A stretch of 64,000 nt of DNA from Formosa undariae (GTDB lineage Bacteria; Bacteroidota; Bacteroidia; Flavobacteriales; Flavobacteriaceae), in the NCBI RefSeq assembly GCF_042427615.1, contig NZ_JBHMEZ010000001.1:124001-188000 (forward strand). The letters are read 5' to 3'. Both the position numbers and the translations under genes were made by a program. Positions 10,562 to 17,792 of this stretch are shown piece after piece. Under the pieces are notes generated by a model. It worked only from the letters and a program-made list of their open reading frames with translations, was not told where the DNA came from and made no database searches. The first letter of the stretch is position 1; every line of letters starts with the position of its first letter.

Positions 10562-10615
10562 GTTTTGATTGTGGCGCTAATATACAAAAGATTTTAAATT
10601 AGCCTATGTTAAATT

Positions 10616-11656
10616 TTATTTAGTGGATTCTCTTTCTTTTAATTCGGTTTCTATCACAACCGATTTAAAATACTCGTATTCAGACTCATTCTCTAATTTC
10701 TCTATTAACAATTCGGCTGCTACGGCTCCAATTTTCTTTCCATGCTGACAAACAGTTGTAAGTGTTGGCGTAGAGTGACGAGACAAAACACCATCTGTAA
10801 AACCAATAACTTGAAGATCTTCTGGGATTTTTTTACCTAGTTTTCGTGCGACTTTCATCACTGTTATGGCATACAATTCGTTGACAGCGAAAACACCATC
10901 TATTTTAGGATTTTCTAAAAATAGAGTCATAAGTTCTTCTTCTAAAAATTCAATATAATCTTCGGAAACCAACTTATCATCCACCTTTAAAATTAGCTCA
11001 GACCGGGTTTCTATATTATGTTCGTTAAGCGCTTCAATATAGCCCTGCGTGCGTAAACGCCCCACACTAATGTAGTCTTTGGTGGTAATAATAGCGATGT
11101 TTTTACATTGATTTTCTATCAGTTTAACTACTGCTTTTTTAGCCCCATTTAAATCATCTACAACAACCTTATCACAATTTATTTCATTAACGACACGATC
11201 GAACATGACAATAGGCATCCCCTGACTAATCGTTTCATTAAAGTGATGATAATCTTGCTTTAATAAGGTTTGTTTAGACATCGATAAAATAAAACCATCG
11301 ATACTGCCATTGGCTAGCATTTCCATATTAATCACCTCCTTATCGAAAGACTCATTAGAGAGTCCAATAATTACATTATACCCCTTCTTATTCGCTACTT
11401 CTTCTATGCCTTGAATGACTTTAGAGAAAAAATGGTGTACAATTTCAGGAATTATAATCCCTATCGTTTTTGTCTTTCTATTCTTTAAACTTAACGCAAT
11501 ATTGTTAGGTCTGTAATTATACAATTTCGCAAAGGCTTTAACCTTCTCTCTTGTATCTTCACTAATTTCTTTACTGTTTCGCAATGCTTTAGAAACTGTA
11601 GCAATAGACACATCTAATTCTTTCGCTATTTGTTTTAAGGTGACTTTCTTTTTCAT
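10616..11656 (-). CDS. LacI-family transcriptional regulator of the starch locus
   Basis: 346 residues. An N-terminal LacI helix-turn-helix occupies about 4-24 (LKQIAKELDVSIATVSKAL), with a hinge helix to about 60. A periplasmic-binding-protein-like effector domain follows (TIGIIIPEIVHHFF, later VDGVFAVNE). It probably binds the palindrome at 11758-11771 and responds to a maltose-related sugar. Its own promoter (TATATTTG, 18 nt before the ATG) lies between its start and that operator. It faces away from susC and precedes the transporter operon. Whether it represses or activates cannot be told from sequence. Confidence 0.9.
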   Translation of the reverse strand: MKKKVTLKQIAKELDVSIATVSKALRNSKEISEDTREKVKAFAKLYNYRPNNIALSLKNRKTKTIGIIIPEIVHHFFSKVIQGIEEVANKKGYNVIIGLSNESFDKEVINMEMLANGSIDGFILSMSKQTLLKQDYHHFNETISQGMPIVMFDRVVNEINCDKVVVDDLNGAKKAVVKLIENQCKNIAIITTKDYISVGRLRTQGYIEALNEHNIETRSELILKVDDKLVSEDYIEFLEEELMTLFLENPKIDGVFAVNELYAITVMKVARKLGKKIPEDLQVIGFTDGVLSRHSTPTLTTVCQHGKKIGAVAAELLIEKLENESEYEYFKSVVIETELKERESTK

Positions 11657-11674
11657 TACTTATACATTTATCTA

Positions 11675-11704
11675 CAAATATACTACAACCTTGTCATTTT
11701 TCAA
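11675..11704 (-). promoter_or_regulatory. promoter of the LacI-family regulator gene
   Basis: On the minus strand a perfect -7 box TATATTTG (11682-11675) lies 18 nt before the ATG at 11656. A -33 TTG at 11704-11702 sits 19 nt upstream of the box. Spacing and sequence fit the Bacteroidetes housekeeping promoter. Confidence 0.6.
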
Positions 11705-11757
11705 TATTTAACACCGTTTCGATGAATTTTTTGCAAAAACACAAAAAGTTACTAACA

Positions 11758-11771
11758 CGAAAACGTTTACG
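11758..11771. promoter_or_regulatory. LacI-type operator between regulator and susC
   Basis: The 14-mer CGAAAACGTTTACG is palindromic except at one pair (positions 3/12), with the central CG step typical of LacI/GalR operators. It lies 87 bp upstream of the regulator's start and 115 bp upstream of susC. It is the best candidate site for the adjacent regulator. I found no second copy in the other intergenic gaps of the locus. Confidence 0.6.
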
Positions 11772-11886
11772 TTAAGAATTTCGTAAAAGGAAAAACTGCT
11801 TTAACATAAAATTTACATAATTTTAATCTCGAGAAGTAAGAATACAAACAAACAAACCTAATAAGATTTAAATTAATTCACATTGT

Positions 11887-14799
11887 ATGAAAACAATTTT
11901 AAACAGTTTATTACTGGCACTGTTTTTTGCTCCAGCTATGTTACTGGCGCAACAAACCGTTACAGGAAAAGTTTCCGAAGAAGCATCGAATTTACCCATA
12001 CCAGGTGTAAATATTATTGTTAAAGGAACAACGACTGGAACAGCTACAGATTTCGATGGAAATTACACACTTTCAGTTCGTAATGGTGACATTTTAGAAT
12101 TTTCCTACTTAGGATATATGTCAAAAGATATAACCTATACTGGTCAAGGCATACTTAACATTAAACTAATGGAGAATGCTTCAGAACTAGACGAAGTGGT
12201 TGTTATTGGTTATGGTACCGTTAAAAAGGAAGATTTAACGGGTGCTGTAGATATGGTAAATGCAGACGACTTTAACGAGGGACCTGTTTTATCGCCACAA
12301 CAATTAATTAGCGGTAAAGTAGCAGGTGTATCTGTAACTTCTGGCGGAGGTGCTCCTGGAGAAGGGCAAAACATTATTATTAGAGGACAAGGATCTTTAT
12401 CTTTAGAAAGAACACCACTTTATGTTATTGATGGATTCCCTATCGATAAAGGAAGTGTTGGTGGTTCTAGAAACCCTTTAAACTTTATTAATCCTAACGA
12501 CATCGAAAGTATGGTTGTTTTAAAAGATGCCTCTGCAACAGCAATCTACGGATCTCGTGCTGCTAACGGTGTTATTTTAATTACAACTAAAAAAGGTAAA
12601 GACACCGGATTTAAATTTAGCCTGAACAGTTCTACAACAATTTCAACGCCTTTTAACCAAGTCGATGTTATGTCTGCAGATCAATTCAGCGCCTTAATAA
12701 ACGAAACTGGATCGGCAGAAAACATTGCTTTATTAGGAAATGCGAATACCAATTGGCAAGACCAAATTTACACTAACGCCTATGGGTCGGACCATTCTTT
12801 TAGTGCATTAGGAAATGCTTTTGGTGTTCCTGTTAGAGCATCTATTGGGTATACAGATCAAGATGGTATTCTAAAAAACGACAACTTATCTAGAACTACA
12901 GGATCGTTAAATATTAAGCCTAGCTTATTAGACGATCACTTAAAATTAGATTTAAATGCTCGTGGAATGTATACCGAAAACACATTCGCAAATAGAGATG
13001 CGATCGGTTCTGCAATCGATTTCGATCCTACAAAACCCATTTACGATGCAAACTCTAAATATGGCGGATATTATTCTTGGATAGATCCTAATACAGGAAA
13101 CAGACCTAGTTTAGCACCAACAAATCCAGTGGCTTTAATTGACTTGGTAGACGACACTTCTGAAGTACGTCGTTTAGTAGCAAATGCTAAAGTAGATTAT
13201 AACTTACACTTTTTTGAAGATCTAACCGCAACTGTAAACATTGGTATAGACAAGCAAAATAGTCATGGTAGAAAATTAACTTCAGACTTAATTCCTACAG
13301 CAGATGAAACTTGGAACGGTTCTAAAACCAGTTTTACTCAAGAAGCAACAAACAAATTATTTGATGCTTACCTTACTTACCAAAAAGAATTTGAAGAGGT
13401 TCACAATTTCACAGCTGTAGCAGGGTATTCTTATCAATCTTTCGAATTTAATAACACCAGTTTCGATAGCGAAAAAGAAGAAGACGGATTAGAATTCGAA
13501 TTTTTAGATAGCTCTAAAAGTGTATTACTTTCTTATTTTGGACGTGTAAACTACAGCTATAATGAAAAATACCTTCTTACTGCAAGTTTAAGAGCAGATG
13601 CATCTTCTAAATTAAATCCAGACGATCGTTGGGGATATTTTCCTTCTGTAGCTGCGGCATGGAACATTCATAAAGAATCGTTCTTAGAAAATTCAGCTTT
13701 AAACGAATTAAAATTAAGAGTAGGTTACGGTGAAGTTGGTAACGTAAATGGTTTAAACGATTATCAATTCTTAACACGTTACGATGGAAGTCAAGCAACA
13801 GCTGGATACCAATTTGGAAACGGATACTACCAAACCTACAGACCTTCACCAATAAACGAAAATTTACGTTGGGAAGTTGGGCAAACGCTTAACATTGGTA
13901 TAGACTACGCATTCTTAGATCGAAGAATATCTGGATCTGTAAACGTGTATTCTAAGAAAACTAAAGATTTAATTAGTAATTCATTTATCGATCCTTTTAC
14001 AAACTTCGGAAACCAAATTGAAGCGAATATTGGTGACATGGAAAATAAAGGTATTGAATTCAACTTAAATCTTATTCCTGTTAGAACAGAAGATTTCGAG
14101 TGGAGCTTAAACTATAACATTGCGTTAAACGACAATGAAATCACAAACCTACCCGATCAACAATTTGTTGGAGGAATTAGTGGTGGTACAGGAAACACGG
14201 TACAAACACATATTAAAGGTGAGGCACCATTTAGTTTCTTAGTATTCGAACAAGTTTACGATAGTAATGGAAGACCAATTGAGGGTGCTTATGTCGATAG
14301 AAATAATGACAATGTTATTAATGAAGAAGATAAGTACATTAATCACGATCCTTATGCGGATGTTATAATGGGATTAAGCACAAATTTAAGTTACAAAAAA
14401 TGGGATTTAGCTGTGGTTACCAGAGCAAATATTGGTAATTACATTTACGACAATGTCGCTTCTCGTGCTGGAACTTTAAATAGAGCTGCAGAAAACGGAA
14501 TATTAACAAATCTACATACAGATTACTACGAAACTGGTTTTCAGAAATTCACCGATAACGGATTGTTAAGTGATCATTATGTTAAAGACGCATCATTCTT
14601 TAAAATCGACAACATCACATTAGGTTATACTTTAGATCAGGCCTTTAAGAACACAACATTCCGTTTCTACGGATCTGTACAAAACGTTTTAATCGCAACA
14701 GATTACGACGGTTTAGACCCTGAAGTTTATGGCGGAATTGATAACAATTTCTACCCAAGACCAAGAACATATGTATTAGGTGTAAATATTGACTTTTAA
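11887..14799 (+). CDS. susC: SusC-like TonB-dependent outer-membrane transporter
   Basis: 970 residues. The signal peptide ends near residue 22 (AMLLAQ). A carboxypeptidase-regulatory-like domain follows (about 23-110, with GTTTGTATDFDGNYTLSV). The SusC-specific linker DEVVVIGYGTVKKEDLTGAV leads into the plug domain (to about 235). The rest is a 22-strand-type barrel ending in a terminal phenylalanine (GVNIDF), as expected for BAM insertion. It imports oligosaccharides across the outer membrane together with the SusD lid encoded 11 bp downstream. The starch/maltodextrin substrate is inferred from the surrounding enzymes. It is first in the plus-strand operon. Confidence 0.95.
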   Translation: MKTILNSLLLALFFAPAMLLAQQTVTGKVSEEASNLPIPGVNIIVKGTTTGTATDFDGNYTLSVRNGDILEFSYLGYMSKDITYTGQGILNIKLMENASELDEVVVIGYGTVKKEDLTGAVDMVNADDFNEGPVLSPQQLISGKVAGVSVTSGGGAPGEGQNIIIRGQGSLSLERTPLYVIDGFPIDKGSVGGSRNPLNFINPNDIESMVVLKDASATAIYGSRAANGVILITTKKGKDTGFKFSLNSSTTISTPFNQVDVMSADQFSALINETGSAENIALLGNANTNWQDQIYTNAYGSDHSFSALGNAFGVPVRASIGYTDQDGILKNDNLSRTTGSLNIKPSLLDDHLKLDLNARGMYTENTFANRDAIGSAIDFDPTKPIYDANSKYGGYYSWIDPNTGNRPSLAPTNPVALIDLVDDTSEVRRLVANAKVDYNLHFFEDLTATVNIGIDKQNSHGRKLTSDLIPTADETWNGSKTSFTQEATNKLFDAYLTYQKEFEEVHNFTAVAGYSYQSFEFNNTSFDSEKEEDGLEFEFLDSSKSVLLSYFGRVNYSYNEKYLLTASLRADASSKLNPDDRWGYFPSVAAAWNIHKESFLENSALNELKLRVGYGEVGNVNGLNDYQFLTRYDGSQATAGYQFGNGYYQTYRPSPINENLRWEVGQTLNIGIDYAFLDRRISGSVNVYSKKTKDLISNSFIDPFTNFGNQIEANIGDMENKGIEFNLNLIPVRTEDFEWSLNYNIALNDNEITNLPDQQFVGGISGGTGNTVQTHIKGEAPFSFLVFEQVYDSNGRPIEGAYVDRNNDNVINEEDKYINHDPYADVIMGLSTNLSYKKWDLAVVTRANIGNYIYDNVASRAGTLNRAAENGILTNLHTDYYETGFQKFTDNGLLSDHYVKDASFFKIDNITLGYTLDQAFKNTTFRFYGSVQNVLIATDYDGLDPEVYGGIDNNFYPRPRTYVLGVNIDF

Positions 14800-14810
14800 T
14801 AAAAAAATTC

Positions 14811-16400
14811 ATGAGAAATATAATAAATAAATTAACATTAGGTTTGGCTCTAACGCTCGCTGTAGTGTCATGTCACGACGATTTAGACCAATTTCCTACC
14901 GATCCAGATAGTTTTACAGAACAGGATGTATTTGCTAACATAGACGAAGCAAAAGGAGCCTTGGCAAAACTATATGCTAGTTTAGCTTTAACAGGACAAC
15001 AAGGACCTGCTGGTCAAGGAGATATTTCTGGTATAGATGAAGGTGCTTCACAATATACCCGATTACTTTTCTATCTAAACGAATTAACAACAGACCACTC
15101 TGTAGTGGGATGGGGAGATGCTGGAGTACCAGATTTACATAACTTAACGTGGTCTTCTAGTAACGATTTTACAGAAGCTATGTACTACAGATTAGGACAA
15201 GAAGTTTCTTTTTGTAACTCGTTTATAAGTAATGCAACTAATTTAACAGATCCTGAAGCTCAAACGTTTATAGCCGAAGCACGTTTTTTAAGAGCATATG
15301 CTTACTATAATCTTATCGACCTGTATGCAAATGTGCCATTAACTACAATTGTATCAACAGAATTACCATTGCAAAGTGATAGCTCAGAATTGTTTTCATT
15401 CGTAGAATCAGAATTATTAGAAATTCAAGATCTTTTAGCAGACAGCAATGAATATGGTCGTGTAGATAAAGTTGCAGCTTGGGCATTATTATCTCGTTTA
15501 TATTTAAATTCTGAATCTTTTACAGGAGTAGATAAATATGCAGAATGTGTTACTTTTTCTAACAACGTAATTGGTTCGTCTTATGCTATTCATTCAAATT
15601 ACGACGATTTATTCTTAGCAGATAACAACTCTAACGGAGCTCAAAACGAATTTATATTTACAGCGAACTTCGATGGTGTACAATCTACAACTTATGGTGG
15701 TACAACATTTTTAATCCACGCCTCTATTGGTGGTACTATGGATCCGTTTGCTTCAGGAGTTAACGGAGGATGGCAAGGTCTAAGAACAACAAAAGCGTTA
15801 GTTAACAAATTTGATAGTTCTGTAACAGCTAGAAACGGTAACGGAAACCCAATTTCTTGGTCAGATAACCGTGCTATGTTTTACACAGACGGACAAGCTT
15901 TCGAAATTACAACAATAGCAAACACCTTTACTGACGGTTATGCGGTAACTAAATTCAAAAATATCAATAGCGACGGAAGCGGTGCTAACGATAGCTCTGG
16001 AGAATTTGCAGATACAGATATTCCATTAATTAGATTAGCAGAAATTTATTTAAACTATGCTGAAGCGGCTGTTCGTGGCGGTGGCGGAGATTTAAATACT
16101 GCGGTAAGTTTAGTAAATCAATTAAGAGCTCGTGCTTATGGCAACAACTCTGGAAATATTTCTATCTCTGATTTGTCTTTAGATTTCATTCTAAACGAAC
16201 GTTCAAGAGAATTATACTGGGAAGGTTTTAGAAGAACAGATTTAATTCGATTTAACCAATTTACTACAGGTTCATATTTATGGCCTTTTAAAGGAGGAGC
16301 TAGTCAAGGTAAAAGTGTGGAAGCGTACAGAGATTTATTCCCTTTACCAACAAACGTAATTTTAATTAACCCGAACTTGGAACAAAATCCAGGATACTAA
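14811..16400 (+). CDS. susD: SusD-like starch-binding lipoprotein
   Basis: 529 residues with a lipoprotein signal peptide and lipobox LAVVSC (lipidated C21). SusD-type TPR helices are visible in stretches such as FIAEARFLRAYAYYNLIDLY (about 153-172). The typical C-terminal RagB/SusD segment contains LILNERSRELYWEGFRRTDL-like text near residue 460-482 (seen as FILNERSRELYWEGFRRTD). It forms the lid over the SusC barrel at the cell surface and binds glucan. It is 11 bp after susC and 17 bp before the SusE-like gene. Confidence 0.95.
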   Translation: MRNIINKLTLGLALTLAVVSCHDDLDQFPTDPDSFTEQDVFANIDEAKGALAKLYASLALTGQQGPAGQGDISGIDEGASQYTRLLFYLNELTTDHSVVGWGDAGVPDLHNLTWSSSNDFTEAMYYRLGQEVSFCNSFISNATNLTDPEAQTFIAEARFLRAYAYYNLIDLYANVPLTTIVSTELPLQSDSSELFSFVESELLEIQDLLADSNEYGRVDKVAAWALLSRLYLNSESFTGVDKYAECVTFSNNVIGSSYAIHSNYDDLFLADNNSNGAQNEFIFTANFDGVQSTTYGGTTFLIHASIGGTMDPFASGVNGGWQGLRTTKALVNKFDSSVTARNGNGNPISWSDNRAMFYTDGQAFEITTIANTFTDGYAVTKFKNINSDGSGANDSSGEFADTDIPLIRLAEIYLNYAEAAVRGGGGDLNTAVSLVNQLRARAYGNNSGNISISDLSLDFILNERSRELYWEGFRRTDLIRFNQFTTGSYLWPFKGGASQGKSVEAYRDLFPLPTNVILINPNLEQNPGY

Positions 16401-16417
16401 TACAAAAACATTATAAT

Positions 16418-17731
16418 ATGAAAAATATTGTTTCAAAATTATTAAGTATAATGTTAGTAACCATGGCATTATACAGTTGTACTACAGACGACACAGATAC
16501 CGTGTTAAATGATACAGCTTCTACAGAACTTACACCATCTTCTACAGATGTTGTACTTCTAAAAGAAAACGAAGGAACTACGGCTTTAACTTTAAACTGG
16601 ACAGCGCCAGATTACGGCTACAGTGCTATACCTGCTTATAATGTGTATTTTGATGTTGCAGGAAACAACTTCAAAAATGCAATTAAAAAGGAAGCCGGAA
16701 ATGCGCTTGAATATTCAATATCTACTGAAGGATTAAATACCATTCTTCAAACTTTAGAAATTGAACCTAACACAGCAACTGTTATAGATGTAAAGGTTGA
16801 AAGTGTTATTGGAGCAACAACTATCGCAGCGATTTCTAATATTAGCGACATCTCAGTTACTGGTTATGCTAACGTTCTAGACCTAACTACGGTTTGGGGA
16901 TTAGTAGGTAGTGCTACTGTTAACGGATGGGATGGCCCAGATATGCCTTTCTACAAAACTAGCGAAGCAAATATTTTTGATGCTTACGTAACTTTAGTTG
17001 ACGGTGAACTTAAAATTAGAGAAAATAACAGTTGGGATTTAAATTATGGAGATACTGGTGCCGACGGAACTTTAGAAGAAGGTGGAGATAACATCGTTGT
17101 TACTGCCGGAACTTATAAAGTAACATTTAATGCAGGAACCTTAACTTACAAGATCGAAGCTTATACTTGGGGACTTGTAGGCGATGCTACGCCTAACGGC
17201 TGGGATGGTCCAGATACACCATTAACTTACGATCCAACATCAGACCAATGGCGTGCAATTGTTGCGCTTACTGCTGGCGAGATGAAATTTAGAAAAAACA
17301 ACGATTGGGGCTTCAATTATGGAGATACTGGTAATGACGGTGTTTTAGATGATGGTGGTGATAATATTCCTGTAACTGCAGGAAACTACTTGGTGACATT
17401 AAACCTAAATGATTTAACGTATTCTCTTGAACCTATTGAAAAACTTTGGGGTCTTGTAGGAGATGCTACGCCTAACGGCTGGGATGGTCCAGATACTGTT
17501 TTAAATATGGATTATGTTACCGAAGGAGTTTGGTATATAAACGGAGTTTCACTTACAAATGGTGAAATGAAATTTAGAGCAAACAACGACTGGGGTTTCA
17601 ATTATGGAGACACTGGAAATGATGGCATCTTAGATGATGGCGGAGATAATATCGCTGTTACCACTGGAATTTACAACATTATTTTAGACCTATCAGACAC
17701 GTCTAATCCAACGTATACTTTAACTAAATAG
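16418..17731 (+). CDS. SusE/SusF-like surface lipoprotein with three starch-binding modules
   Basis: 437 residues with lipobox ALYSC (C21). Residues about 30-150 form a SusE-type N-domain (fibronectin-like, LTLNWTAPDYGYSAIPAYNV). Three tandem modules follow at about 160-248, 251-341 and 344-437. Each opens with WGLVG-AT-NGWDGPD and holds N(D/S)W(G/D)(F/L)NYGDTG, and each ends with a beta hairpin. These resemble the surface glucan-binding modules of SusE and SusF. Modules 2 and 3 are nearly identical, so the array grew recently. The protein sits beside SusCD on the cell surface and would hold starch. A strong terminator follows. Confidence 0.88.
   Translation: MKNIVSKLLSIMLVTMALYSCTTDDTDTVLNDTASTELTPSSTDVVLLKENEGTTALTLNWTAPDYGYSAIPAYNVYFDVAGNNFKNAIKKEAGNALEYSISTEGLNTILQTLEIEPNTATVIDVKVESVIGATTIAAISNISDISVTGYANVLDLTTVWGLVGSATVNGWDGPDMPFYKTSEANIFDAYVTLVDGELKIRENNSWDLNYGDTGADGTLEEGGDNIVVTAGTYKVTFNAGTLTYKIEAYTWGLVGDATPNGWDGPDTPLTYDPTSDQWRAIVALTAGEMKFRKNNDWGFNYGDTGNDGVLDDGGDNIPVTAGNYLVTLNLNDLTYSLEPIEKLWGLVGDATPNGWDGPDTVLNMDYVTEGVWYINGVSLTNGEMKFRANNDWGFNYGDTGNDGILDDGGDNIAVTTGIYNIILDLSDTSNPTYTLTK
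16895..17728 (+). repeat. three tandem coding repeats of the SusE-like protein
   Basis: Three units of about 270-280 bp encode the glucan-binding modules. The second and third share an identical 35-bp stretch at 17183-17217 and 17462-17496. The first unit is more diverged. The identical stretch could support recombination that changes module number. Confidence 0.85.
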
Positions 17732-17738
17732 CAATTTA

Positions 17739-17780
17739 AATACGGGCTGTGATATGTAATTCACAGCCCGTATTGTTTTT
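17739..17780 (+). terminator. strong intrinsic terminator between the SusE-like and amylase genes
   Basis: A 14-bp perfect stem AATACGGGCTGTGA / TCACAGCCCGTATT with an 8-nt loop is followed by GTTTTT. It starts 8 nt after the SusE-like stop codon and ends 12 nt before the amylase ATG. The amylase is therefore expressed only by read-through or from an internal promoter. Confidence 0.85.
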
Positions 17781-17792
17781 AATCCATTTATT

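Noticed and set aside
17183..17496. 35-bp direct repeat as a possible mobile or CRISPR element
   Set aside because: Both copies are coding and in frame within the SusE-like modules; there are only two copies and no spacer pattern.
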